Of a DNA stretch of 64,000 nt, positions 13,722-25,369 are shown in pieces. This stretch comes from Capillidium heterosporum (taxonomy: Eukaryota > Entomophthoromycota > Entomophthoromycetes > Entomophthorales > Capillidiaceae). Position numbers and translations under genes: made by a program. The notes beneath the pieces were generated by a model, which saw nothing but the letters and a program-made list of their open reading frames with translations, made no database searches and had not been told where the DNA came from. Position 1 is the first letter of the stretch. Each line of letters starts with the position of its first letter. The DNA is taken from contig WBMQ01000008.1 of the NCBI GenBank assembly GCA_016630905.1, positions 1,572,422 through 1,636,421 on the forward strand, written 5' to 3'.

Positions 13722-15120
13722 TGCTAGACTAGGCTTAAGATAGGCTAATATAATAATAATTATACTAATAAAATTAAAATTTTTTAATACTATTGCTTTA
13801 ATAGCTAATAATTTAGTTATAATTTAAATTTAAAATTAGTTTATAGATAAATAAAACTATAGTTATATAAAGCTAAAAAGGATAATAGTACTTATTAAAG
13901 TTTGTAAGGAAATCCTTTTAATTAACTATAGCTTTACTTAATAACTAAAATTTAATTTTATACTTTAAATATATAGATTATCAGTTTGGTATTAATCCTA
14001 GCAATAATAAAAATTCTTTTTTCTTTAGTATAAATTAAGTGTTTTATTTAGTATTAACTATCTTTAAATCAACCTTAACATTTTTTAGATTAGTAATAAA
14101 TGCCTAGAAAATAAAAAGAATAATGTTATTAATAGATTAGAAAAAATATTAATTACTAGTATTTTAAGTACTAACTACTAAAGATAAATTACCTATATAA
14201 GGCCTATAGTAAACTTAGTAGTAGAAAGTTATTATTAAATAAACATATTAAATTAGTTGATATTTCTTTTGCTATTAGTATAGTATAAACTTCTTATATA
14301 GTATAATATAAAATTGATAATTAAAATTCCTTTATAATAAAAAGTTATGCTAACTTAAACTAAATAATAAAACTAAACTAAATTGATCTAAACTAAACTT
14401 TAAAACTCTTTTGAATTAATAAACCTAACTATGCTTTTTAGCTTAATAGCTACTTTTAAAGTATTTCTATCTACCTATTATTTTTAGATTAAGCTATAAG
14501 TATAAGCCTTTTTCTTATATAGCTTTATAATCATTATTTTTAATTTTTATAAAGTCTTAGTTACTATTGCCTTTTAGCTAACTCTAGCTAATAAATGTTT
14601 TTTGTAAATATTTTCCAATAAAGCTTTAATACTTAATTCTATCTAATTAGCTTTAATTTTAATTTTAAATAATTTTAATCTAATACTAATCTATATATTA
14701 ACTCTAAGCTATTTTAAGCTAATAATGTTTTAACTTTAATCTAGACTAATTTAATAGTTACTAAAAGATAATACTAAAAGTATATTAATTATAATATTAA
14801 AAAATTATTTATAGATAATTACTTATTAAAAAGGTATACAAGTTATATAAGTTAGAAAAGCTTATATAAAAATAAAAATATAATAATAAAAATACTAATA
14901 ATTAATACTTTATTAAATAGGTAGTTTATATCTATTATACTTTAAAATCAAACTAATATAATATATTTATAATATATTATAAACTAATATAATAATTAAT
15001 ATTTAATTTGTATAAAGACTTTACCTTTTTAAAACTAATTATTAAATAATTAAAACCTAATCTATTATAAAGTTAAAGCAATATTAGAGCTAAAGTTTAT
15101 ATAATTAAAAGGATTATTAA
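13722..15120 (-). repeat. Dispersed repeat G, copy 2, split by an A LTR
   Basis: The pieces at 13,722-13,902 and from 14,626 onward match the reverse of repeat G and are separated by a complete A LTR. The right limit is approximate. No coding potential. Confidence 0.4.
13903..14620 (+). mobile_element. A-family solo LTR inserted in repeat G
   Basis: Starts TGTAAGGAAATCC and ends TTTTCCAATA. Flanks are aagtt on the left and aagct on the right, a 5-bp duplication with one C/T change. It is 718 bp and heavily mutated. Confidence 0.75.
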
Positions 15121-15361
15121 GCTAATATTAAAAAAAAGCTACTTAAAGTTTTATTATAATACATCTTTATTATAATACTATTATTAGCTATATTAAATAA
15201 TATCTTTTTAAATCTTATCTTAGCTATATATATCAGCTTACTATAATATTTTACTAAATTTTCAATAATATATATTAGTTATTTAATTTAAAATATTAAG
15301 TTAAATTAGATAAAAATATTTTACTTTTACTTTTATAAAGTATAAAAGCTTTTAATATTAT

Positions 15362-16697
15362 TATTAGAAAATGTCTATAAGGAACATTTACTAGCTGGAA
15401 TTAGCCAAGTAATAGTAGCTAGGACTTTATAAAGGCTAAGAATGTTAACTATAAGGCTATATAAGGAGGAGGCTTATGCTTGTAGCCTAATCTAGAGACA
15501 GTAAGCAGATAGAAATACTTTAAGGATAGCCATCAAGCTAAGGAGCACAGTTAGGTTCATTGGTTCAGAAGGGTTCTAGGGTTTAGTTTAGATCAATTTA
15601 ATTTAGTTTTATCATTCAGTTTAGATTAGTGCAACTTTCTACTATTGAAGGATACTGATTATCAGTTTTATATTATACTATACATAAAGTCTATACTATG
15701 CTAATAGCAGAAGAAATATCAAATGATTCAATACATTTATTTAATAATAACTTAATCTTCTACTAAGTTTACTATGAGTCTTATATAGGTAACTTGTCTT
15801 TAGTAGTTGGTACTTTAAGTACTAATAATTAATATCTTTTCTAATCCTTTAGTAACACTATTCCTATTGTTTTTTAGGCATTTATTATTAACTTCAAAAA
15901 TGATAAAATTGATTTAAAGACTGTTAATGCTAAATAAAACACTTAATTCATGCTAAAAAGAAAAGAACTTTTAGCATTGCTAAAATTAATGCTGAATTGG
16001 TAATCTATATGCCTGGAATATAAAACTGAATTCTAGTTAAGTAAAACTACAGCTAATTAGAAGGATTTCCTTACTATTAGAAAACATCTATAAAGAACGC
16101 TTACTAGCAGGGGTTAACTAGGTAGTAATGGTAGCCAGTACTCTATAAAGGCTAAGGAAGTTGACAAAAAGGTTATATAGGGAGGATAATTGTGCCTAGA
16201 GTCAGATCCAGAAGCAGTGAGCAGATAAAACTATTTTAACCATAGCTATAAGACTAAGAAATATAGTCAAATCCATTGTTTAGCTTAAGTTTTCAGATTT
16301 GGTACAGTTCAGGTTGTTGATTCAGGTCAGATCAATACAACTTTTAGTCTTGGAGGGATGCAAATTATTAGTTTTCAATTATACTATGCAGGGAGTCTAT
16401 ACTATGCTAATAGCAGAAGAAAAATATTAAATGTTCAATACATTTATTTAATAATTACTTGATCTATTACTAAGTTCACTGTAGGCCTTATATAGGTGAT
16501 TTATCTTTAGTAGTAAATGTTCTAGATACTCATTTGGTGGTTTTGGAAGATAATTGTGATTATTAAGGAGTGTAAGGAATGAGACATAGTGACTGTAGAA
16601 TTAATTACCTGATTCCTGTTATAAAGGCATTTCTAGACTTGAATTTGGTTTATGGGTGAAACTACAGCTAATCTAGGAATATTTCCTTACACTTACA
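15362..16697 (-). mobile_element. A-family LTR interrupted by A2
   Basis: Begins TATTAGAAAATG. Its reverse end reads CTTAC at 16,070-16,074 and the last base resumes at 16,697 after a complete A2 element. Outer flanks are attat on both sides, which supports this reconstruction of one A copy split 1 bp from its end. Confidence 0.7.
16075..16691 (-). mobile_element. A2 solo LTR nested in an A LTR
   Basis: Starts TATTAGAAAACATC and ends ATTTCCTTACA, 617 bp, flanked by perfect cttac duplications. The copy at 25,898-26,514 has exactly the same length. It shares ends and several internal blocks with A (for example TATGCTAATAGCAGAAGAA) but has its own 3' portion. Confidence 0.75.
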
Positions 16698-16739
16698 ATT
16701 ATAATTATTTAGTAATATAAAGTATAAGTTAAGTATAAT

Positions 16740-18062
16740 TATTAGAAAACATTTATAAAATACTTATTAGTAAAAGTTAATCAAAGAGTAATAATAGCTA
16801 GTAATTTATAAATGCTAAAAAGTTGATAATAAGGTTATATAAAAAGGAAGCTTATACTTAGAGTTTAATATAAAAGTAGTAAGTAGATAGAAATACTTTA
16901 CTTATAGCTATAAAGCTAAGAAGTATAGTTAGGTTTATTAGTTTAATAAAGTTTTAAAGTTTAGTTTAATTTAATTTAGATTAGTATCACTTTTTAACTT
17001 AGAAAAATACTAATTTTCAGTTTTAAAATATATTTTATCAATAGTAAAAAAAGTATTAAATAATTTAAAATGTTTATTTAATAATTACTTAACTTTTTAC
17101 TAAATTTACTATAGGCTTTATATAGGCAATTTATTTTAGTAATTAGTATTATAGGTATTATTTATTAACTTAGCTTTTTAACTAAGTCAGATATTAAATA
17201 TCCGATTATTTTCATTTTTTGTAAGTAGCTTATAATTATACTATACTTTAACAAAATATTTTAGGCTAAGTATTTTATTAGCAATTTACTTTAAATTACT
17301 GTATATTTAGATTTTATTATGTTAATTAGATACCAATCTACTTAATTCTGTTTAGGATTAATTATCCTTTTTAAGAATGAATTATTGGATCCTAACTTTG
17401 ATAGTAAACTACTACAACTAAAGTATATATCTACTTCTTATTAGAAAAGAATTTACTTATATATTTCTAAGTTATAACTATCTCTTAAATTATAGTATCT
17501 ATTAAAACTTTGGCATAGAAAAAAAGAGAGCTTCTTTTTAGATTAAGTCTACTTTTATCTTTTAAGATTTTAGTTTTTGTGGTTTTTAGGTCTTTAGGGT
17601 TTTAAGATTGTAGATTTAAGTAGGATTAGTTTAATTAAATGTTTAAAGGTTCTCAGCTAGTAGTTTTGTGGATATTAGGAGTTTTGAGTACTTTTATTGG
17701 TTATAAAAGGATTCAGCTGTGTCTATCAGCCAGCCCCAACATGATATATACATTACGTCCTATACTAAAGGACTCACCAAGTTTGGCTGAACCCACTCAC
17801 AAGAGCGATTAGCCAACACTAGTGATTAGTGTTTATCTAATCTCTAATATCAAAATCCATCAGTGCTTCTGAGGAATTATCACTAAATGTAGAGAATGCA
17901 AAAATTGGAGCAGTCAGTTCAAAATTAATCACTTAATTTCTGCTAAAAGGGGGGAGTTTCTAATCTTGATAGGGAAATGTTGACTAGTTGTCTAAGTCTG
18001 GGGTATAACTTGAATTTGGGTTATGGAGTGAAGCTACAGCTGATTTAGGAATGTTCCTTACA
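16740..18062 (-). mobile_element. A3-type LTR split by a C/D-type LTR
   Basis: The two pieces, 16,740-17,162 and 17,819-18,062, together follow an A-related element from TATTAGAAAAC to GTTCCTTACA. The right piece is much less mutated than the left. No outer target duplication is visible, and the foldback sequence begins shortly after the right end. Confidence 0.5.
17163..17818 (+). mobile_element. C/D-type solo LTR
   Basis: Starts TATTAACTTAGC (mutated TGTCAACTTAGC) and ends TTAGCCAACA, 656 bp. The 3' quarter is nearly unmutated while the 5' half is strongly AT-shifted. Flanking pentamers do not match. Confidence 0.6.
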
Positions 18063-18081
18063 GTAGCACAGTACTATTAGG

Positions 18082-20179
18082 TAACTGTTCATTTTATAAA
18101 GCTGTAGGGTACTTAAAAATAAAGTATATAGTATCCGAAATAGCAAAATATGATTGATAAATTAAAACCTATAAAGGCTGAAATCAAATATAAAGCTTCA
18201 TTATTAAAATGGAATATGAAAGTATTATAAAACGTATACAAGTTTAGAAATGGTCTACTTAAGAAACCTACATTGTTCCATATCATATATCTAAATAAAA
18301 CAAAGTGATAAAGATAATCTTTTATTAACATAGGTGCATTCAATTATATAAACCCTTATTGGAGTACAAAACCTACCGTTTTCAAAATCTCAAGCAATAG
18401 TTCTGCATCAGAATTGAAAGGTGGAAAGAGAACCAACAAGAAAGGATTGTACAGTGGATACATCGAGAGCCGAAGGGGACACCGGGGGAGATGCAGATAG
18501 CGACCATTGTGAAGACCAGCAGTAAGGGGAGCGTCGAGAGACGGTACTGGACTACACCTGAGCATCATCAACCCATGGAAAAGCGATCGAAAGCAGAAGT
18601 GAAGGCAAGCCAAATGAGATATTTGCAGGCCAGGAGAACTGCTACCTAGTTGAAGTCATGATTATCTTTATTGTGGGACGGGTTAAAGCTGATTTGGTTT
18701 AAAGTTTAAAAATGAAATCTGAGCTGCTTATATACCTACTTCCAAATAATGGCGGGTAAACCATGCATCCTAAGATTTGAACTGTTACGTAAGCTATAGT
18801 CCAACTATATCATTTGCTGTTTTGGGAAACTAATATTAAGATCAGCACATTGTTCCAGCTATAGTAGATGGAACATAGCCAATTGTTTTCCAATATCAAA
18901 AGGAGTGACCTTATCGAATATCAAATCTTTACTTCAAGATGGGTTTAAGCCCTTAGAAACTGGCTTTGTCAGGATAGACAATCCTGTTAGGTTGCCTATT
19001 GAAGAACATTATAAATTAGCTGATAACAAAGTATAGGTTTTGAATAAAGCCATCAGTTTAAGATATACATTTTGAAATGCTTTTGTAATAACTTGTCCTC
19101 GAATAATATCTTAAATCAATGTTCTTCAATCTTATAAGCCCAACCTACATAATTACATAATATTTCCAATAAATCCCATTAAGATATACTTATAGGTTGA
19201 GCTTTTTGTATTGGTAATTTCCATCAAATTTTTTAACTAGTTATTGATATGACACATAATGTTCTTCAATAGGCAACCTAACAGGATTGTCTATCCTGAC
19301 AAAGCCAGTTTCTAAGGGCTTAAACCCATCTTGAAGTAAAGATTTGATATTCGATAAGGTCACTCCTTTTGATATTGGAAAACAATTGGCTATGTTCCAT
19401 CTACTATAGCTGGAACAATGTGCTGATCTTAATATTAGTTTCCCAAAACAGCAAATGATATAGTTGGACTATAGCTTACGTAACAGTTCAAATCTTAGGA
19501 TGCATGTTACCCCATATTGGAAGTAGGTATAAGCAGCTCAGATTTCATTTTTAAACTTTAAACCAAATTCAGCTTTAACTCGTCCCACAATAAAGATAAT
19601 CATGACTTCAACTAGGTAGCAGTTCTCCTGGCCTGCAAATATCTCATTTAGCTTGCCTTCACTTCTGCTTTCGATCGCTTTTCCATGGGTTGATGATGCT
19701 CAGGTGTAGTCCAGTACCGTCTCTCGACGCTCCCCTTACTGCTGGTCTTCACAATGGTCGCTATCTGCATCTCCCCCGGTGTCCCCTTCGGCTCTCGATG
19801 TATCCACTGTACAATCCTTTCTTGTTGGTTCTCCTTCCACCTTTCAATTCTGATGCAGAACTATTGCTTGAGATTTTGAAAACGGTAGGTTTTGTACTCC
19901 AATAAGGGTTTATATAATTGAATGCACCTATGTTAATAAAAGATTATCTTTATCACTTTGTTTTATTTAGATATATGATATGGAACAATGTAGGTTTCTT
20001 AAGTAGACCATTTCTAAACTTGTATACGTTTTATAATACTTTCATATTCCATTTTAATAATGAAGCTTTATATTTGATTTCAGCCTTTATAGGTTTTAAT
20101 TTATCAATCATATTTTGCTATTTCGGATACTATATACTTTATTTTTAAGTACCCTACAGCTTTATAAAATGAACAGTTA
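18082..20179. repeat. Foldback element 1, inverted repeat with arms of about 0.9 kb
   Basis: The left arm (18,082-19,012) is repeated in reverse at 19,257-20,179 around a loop of about 244 bp. Arms are nearly identical, contain a GC-normal core of about 250 bp (18,380-18,620 and 19,650-19,890) and lack the C-to-T decay of the surrounding LTRs. Both arms share a block of about 60 bp, next to the TACTTCC motif, that is absent from both arms of foldback 2. No transposase lies inside it, so mobility would have to be supplied from elsewhere. It could equally be an inverted segmental duplication of host sequence. Confidence 0.85.
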
Positions 20180-20188
20180 GTATAGTTA

Positions 20189-20401
20189 TAACCATTGTAA
20201 AAATAAATGAGTTCTAAACTTCGATGATGTAAAATCCAACCGAAATGATGTAGCCAACTATGATATAACATAAATTTTGAAGATAAATAAGTGGGATGAT
20301 GGAAACAGAAAATGAAGTGATACAAAAATAACTTGCCACATGCAATGCAGCCTGAGTTTTCAAAATGAGATCATAAATTTGTGGAAAAAATAGTTCCCAT
20401 T
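20189..20401 (+). repeat. Left terminal inverted repeat of the Tc1-type element
   Basis: The outer 24 bp and the inner 60 bp (ATGAGATCATAAATTT then AAAAAATAGTTCCCATT) match the complement of 22,540-22,752 at symmetrical distances; the middle part is more diverged. Confidence 0.75.
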
Positions 20402-21081
20402 CTTTAGAGCCATATTGTTCTATATGAAATTCATCACTAATACTAAATTACTATGTTTTTCTTATAAAATATTGTGAATTTTGCTCACTTAATTCAGAAC
20501 AGTTGACCTAAACCACCTTTGTTTATATATACTTTATATCTGAGTATAATTTTCTTCTAAATAAAAGCATATTTTAATTCCAAACGATGGCATTTATATC
20601 AATTCAATATAAATCGTCTTCGAACTCTTGTAGCAACATGACACTCAAATTCACTATTTGGGACAGTAACGCTATAAGTTAAGAACTTCAAGTTCTTTTA
20701 AAATAGAAGCTATTGTAAAGTAGTTGACGAAATACTTATTGTAGTTGGAATAGTAAGTGGAAAGTGATATTCAAAGTAAATGGGTCTTATTTAGTTTGCT
20801 ACTCAACTTTAGACTTGTTGGATGTGCCTACTTAAGTGAAGTTTAGGATAAGGTTTGGAGAATTGGGTTGAAGACAGTGTTGGGTTAGAGGCCAAAGTTT
20901 CGAGATTGTAAATAGTTTGAATTAGTTGGTGTAGGTTAAGAACTACTTTAGTTCTATCGTGTTGGTAAAGCTTATAAAGGATTATTTGAACAATAGTCGG
21001 TAATGGATTAGACTATGTTTAGTTGAAATTTAAAAGTGGAGTACAAGCTTCAATTTGAATACGAAAATAGATGTAATAAAT

Positions 21082-22439
21082 TTAAGATAGAATGTTGCCG
21101 GTTATAGCTTGCTTATCAAGGTAGGCTTGTTGATAAGACTCTGTTTTAAGGATCCAATTAGTAACGTTATTGCTAGCTACATGTTCACGAAACCCTTCGT
21201 GGATGGCTAAATTGAACTCAGGCCTAGTTCTAAATGGAGCATCAGCGACATAGCCCTTCACTGAATTGAATAAATGTTCAACGGGATTCAAAAATGGAGA
21301 AAATGGGGGTAAGAAAAGGTATTTGATATCCTTTTTTTTAAATGCTCGGAGTAAGTCGCCTTCTTTGAATGCTCTTATATGTATTGAAGCATTGTCGAGA
21401 ATAATCAATCCATCTATAAAAAAGCTAATGTTCTCCATGAAAAATTCATAAATTTGGACATATGTATTGGATTCTACGCCGGTACCACTTTCGTTGATAT
21501 ACTTTGTTGCATATTCACCTAACTGAGATATTCCAGCTATTACATTTATTGTTTTAACCTTTTGTTGTTTAAGTGCCGAAGCTTTATTGCTTGCTGGTGC
21601 TCAACCATGATTACATGTTAAATACATATTGAAGCTCGACTCGTCCATATAAAGCTTCTTCCTACCTTGAAAATTATTTAAAGCCGAAATGTGATTTTTT
21701 CTAATATAAGTGTTAAGAAGTTATAATATGATAAAGGTGCCTCTTTATTACTGTACTTGGTTTATTCCAATGCACTGGAATTTTGGTTGTAACTTTCCAA
21801 GTGTATTTAGCACTTTTCAAGCTATTTGAGGATGTCTTTTCACAAACATCAACATTTGCTACCTTACTTAAAATATTCAAAGTTTTGAGTTTTGTAGTAG
21901 ACTTCATCTCCAATATATACAAGCAGTATCCAATGTCTTCGTCGGTTAACACCCTATTTCGACCTCTATTATCTTCAAAAACCTCGCCTTGCTGTAGCTT
22001 TCCGGCTCGATCTACTATTCTGAATATAGTTGATAAGGCAATATTGTTGTATTTAGCTCGAAGGTCATTGATCTTGAAATTTTTTGAATGATAGTCCTGA
22101 ACTAACATCATCCAAATGATGTTTGACACCATCTCCCTCCTCGCTCCCACACATAAAGTTATTGGTGAACTTAGGATTTTTGTAATAGTGATTTATACCA
22201 CTCAACGTATTTTCGATAGCTTCCTTCTTCTGAATATCGATACTATCCTGTTGAAGCTTCTCCATTTCGGCATCGTTTTCATTGAGTTTGGTTTTATAGT
22301 CAAGTAACTTCAAGTTGAGCTCATCTCTATTAAAGTTTAAATCCAAACACCCTTCAGGAAGGACCTCACTATCCTTTCCGTACATTACGTTAGTGTTGCT
22401 GTTATTTGGACTTAAAGGTTCGTTGTTGTTGACATCCAT
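21082..22439 (-). pseudogene. Tc1/mariner-type DDE transposase, broken
   Basis: A DDE transposase that would cut and paste the surrounding element. Reading right to left: an N-terminal region with a charged, coiled-coil-like stretch; a helix-turn-helix-like part around REMVSNIIWMM and INDLRAKYNN; then a catalytic domain with the first Asp in YMDESSFN, the second in ILDNASIH and the Glu in NPVEHLFN. Spacing between second Asp and Glu is 38 residues, longer than the 34 of classical Tc1. The frame changes by +1 near 22,147 and again near 21,713, and a TGA interrupts NHG-APAS where Trp would be expected, a G-to-A change of RIP type. The C-terminal open frame ends at 21,082. The start at 22,439 (MDVNNN) is a guess; an upstream in-frame ATG lies at 22,499. 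Not functional as it stands. Confidence 0.8.
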
Positions 22440-22539
22440 TGTTGAAATTATATATATATTGGTTGAGCTTTCCTTTATCGCAGCTTTATAAAATTTCAAA
22501 ATTTAAAGTATTTTGCTCTAGCAAGCCCTTATATTTGAA

Positions 22540-22752
22540 AATGGGAACTATTTTTTCCCGAAATTTATGATCTCATTCTCCAATTTCAACCTGCATTACA
22601 GACTATGATTTAATTCTAGAACACTTCGTTTTCTCTTTACACTGTCCCATTTTGATATTCCAAAAATTAGCGTCTAATTACAACATACTAGATTTAAATA
22701 TTATGATGCAATTGAATTTCTAAAACGACTTCATTTATTTTTATAATGGTTA
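22540..22752 (-). repeat. Right terminal inverted repeat of the Tc1-type element
   Basis: Complement of 20,189-20,401, strongest in the outer 24 bp and in the inner 60 bp containing AATGGGAACTATTTTTT. Confidence 0.75.
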
Positions 22753-23167
22753 TACATAATAAAGCATTTAATAATTATGTATTTTTAAAGTAGTTGTGCA
22801 TTTAGTATAGTAGCTTAATATTAGACTGTATAACTTAGTTATAAAGAAACTGTACAATAGTATACTAGTTATTTTGTATATAAACTAATGTATGGTTTAT
22901 AGAATAATACAAAGTTTATAATTAAATTGATAGGAAGAGCTTATTTAATTACTAGCTTAATGCATAATAACTATTTAAATATATTAATCAATAAATTCAA
23001 AATAACATTGCCAATTTATATAAATTATTTTATTATAAAACTACTTAGTAGCTATATAATAAATTAAATAATTTGTAATTATTTGTTAACTATATAATAG
23101 ATCAGAAAATTTATTAACTACTTAATAACTATATACTAAATTGAAAAATCTAGTAATTATTATAATA
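22753..23167 (-). repeat. Outer flank of foldback 1
   Basis: Matches the reverse of the left flank of foldback 2 (about 38,472-38,880), for example TAGCTTAATATTAGACTG against its complement near 38,800. It shows that the foldback unit extends beyond its main arms and that the Tc1-type element split it. Confidence 0.7.
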
Positions 23168-23600
23168 ATTATTGAATGGTTACTTTTGCTAAGTATTTGA
23201 CTACTAGCTTAAACTTTTAGTTAAGTAGGTTTAGCTAAACTTAGTAAGTCCTTTAGTATAGAATATAATATATATATTGTATTGTAAGCTAGCTAATTTA
23301 GATATGTCAAACCTTTTACAGCTAATGAAAATTTTTAAAACACCTAATCTTTGTAAAACTACTAGCTAAAAATATATATGTTTATTTAAACTAACCTTAT
23401 AAAAATCCTTCTAATTCTTTAAAAATCTTCTTAATCCTTTTAAAAAATCTTCCTTCTTTTAATCTCCAATCTTTAATATATATATTATAATTTGGAAAAT
23501 AGTTTTAATTTGGTATTTTATAAGTAAATTCTTCTTTAATAAAAGGTAAATATGTATTTTCAGTATAGTATTTTATTATCAAGTTAGGATCCAATTATTT
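23168..23600 (-). mobile_element. C/D-family LTR fragment
   Basis: Begins with a mutated TGTTGGCTGGTTACTTTTGC end and follows D in reverse for about 430 bp before the match fades. No 5' hairpin remains. Confidence 0.5.
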
Positions 23601-23647
23601 ATACTTTAAAAGAATAGTTAATTCTAAATAAGGTTAGATAGACTAAG

Positions 23648-25170
23648 TGTAACAACCCTGATTGTTACAATTCCTAACTTGAGGTTACTAACCAATTTTC
23701 TTTGCATACCATACTATTTTCTTTACCAATTATTTTGATTATCTTGATTATTTTTGTAAACTTGACCATAACCTAGAAACTCTAGCAATTAGCAGTACAT
23801 TAGCTGATCTATACCTTCTAACCATGGAAACATACCAGTAGTAGTTAATGTAAGATCCAAGGGGGTGCCATTGAATCCAACTAATAATGGTGTCATAATG
23901 GGAGCGTATAACATGAGAGGTTAGGACAGTAGAACCAATGCCAACCACAGCATTAGTAATATGAATTACCCAAAGGAGGTAAGTCTAAAGGGAAGCGAAG
24001 AAAGTTTGAACAGAGTGAGCTAAGAGGGTATAGAAGTTGAACCACATATTTGCACAATCTAATAACTAAAAGGCTGACCAGGAACAATACTTTATTTGTA
24101 GACAAAACAGAATCAGGCTGTCAGAGACAGTTATGGCAGGGGAAACAGATCAGGCTGTCAGAGACAGCTATAGCAAGGGAAACAGATCAGGCTGTCGCAA
24201 CAGCTATAGTTCATGGTTGAGATCAAGAGGTGAGTAACAGCTATTTAGAAAATAGCGAGGTGGAACATTGTTAAGATACCAGCCTTCAATGGTATTCCAA
24301 GGGTTTAAATACCCTTTTGGTATCTTGGCAATACTTGCTGAATATCTGAATCCCGATATCAAAATGCTATGCTGGTAATAGCTGGGGTTCCTAACTTATA
24401 GCCAAGATTACAAATATGGGAAATTGTCAAGAATATCTAATAAATAGAACAGATTTCTGTTCGAAACTAGATATAAATGGAAAGTAGAAAATCAAAGATT
24501 GGTAAGAGAAAGAAAATAGTATAGTGTGCAAAGAAAATTGGTCAATAACCTTAGATTAGGAATTGTAACAACCAGGGTTGTTACAGTTAATCAAATTACT
24601 AGCTTTTTTGGATAAACTTGGTAAACACTCAATTAATCTATAGAGTAGTGGATTGCTAAAGAGGAAACTAATCCTGCTAGCATCACTATAACCAAAATAC
24701 TAAAGGGATATCTAAACTCCTCAACAACTACCAAAAGCTAGCATCTTGATAACATTTCACTTTGCTATTTTCTAAATAGCTATTACTTATTTCTTAATTT
24801 CAACCATCAACTATAATTGTTGCAATAGCCTGATCTATTTTCTTTACTATAGCTATTCCTAACAGCCTAATTCTATTTCTCTTACTATAGCTGTCTTTAA
24901 CAGCCTAATCTGTTTGTCTACAAATAAAGTATTATTCCTAGTTAGCCTTTTAGTTATTAGATCATGTGAATATGTGGTTTAACTTTTACATCCTCTTAGC
25001 TTACTTTACTCAAACTTTCTTCACTTTCCTTTGGACTTACCTCCTTTAAGTAATTCATATTACCAATACTATAGTTAGCATTAATTCTACTGTTTTGACC
25101 TCTTATGTCATATGCTCCTATTATGACACCATCATTAATTGGATCCAACAGCACTCTCTTGGACCTTACA
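23648..25170 (-). mobile_element. E-family LTR split by a second E copy
   Basis: The outer copy runs TGTAACAACCC at 23,648 to GGACCTTACA at 25,170, with ctaag on both sides (23,643-23,647 and 25,171-25,175). A second E in the opposite orientation interrupts it at 23,849-24,585. Both copies are well preserved compared with other E copies. Confidence 0.75.
23849..24585 (+). mobile_element. E-family solo LTR nested in E
   Basis: Starts TGTAAGATCCAAGG and ends AGGGTTGTTACA, 737 bp, with perfect gttaa duplications. It is one of the least mutated E copies. It contains a short tandem motif, CAGGCTGTCAGAGACAG and variants, repeated three times near 24,112-24,205. Confidence 0.8.
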
Positions 25171-25369
25171 CTAAGGGTTAATTAGTATAATATAAATAGT
25201 TTAAAGTAAATTGTTTGTAAAAGATAATATACTTAATCTAAAATATTTTGTTAAAGTATAATATAATCATAAGTTACTTGTAAAAAAATAATTTAATATT
25301 TAATATACAACTTTTCTAAAGAGGTAAGTTAATAATTATTATAATAAAACCTTAGATGTAATAACTCTA

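Larger units (their letters stand above)
20189..22752 (-). mobile_element. Tc1/mariner-type DNA transposon, 2.56 kb
   Basis: Bounded by TAACCATT at the left and its complement at the right, with a TA on each side (20,187-20,188 and 22,753-22,754). The inverted repeats are about 213 bp long. The interior holds a degenerate transposase on the minus strand and about 650 bp of AT-rich sequence without a clear gene (20,402-21,081). It lies in the right flank of foldback 1; foldback 2 has the corresponding flank uninterrupted (near 40,740), so it is a paralogous empty site. TA duplication plus the DDE signature agree with the IS630/Tc1/mariner superfamily. Confidence 0.8.

Noticed and set aside
22065-22499. 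Separate 144-codon gene upstream of the transposase
   Set aside because: It overlaps the helix-turn-helix frame by one base offset and leads straight into it, so it is best read as the transposase N-terminus before a frame shift.
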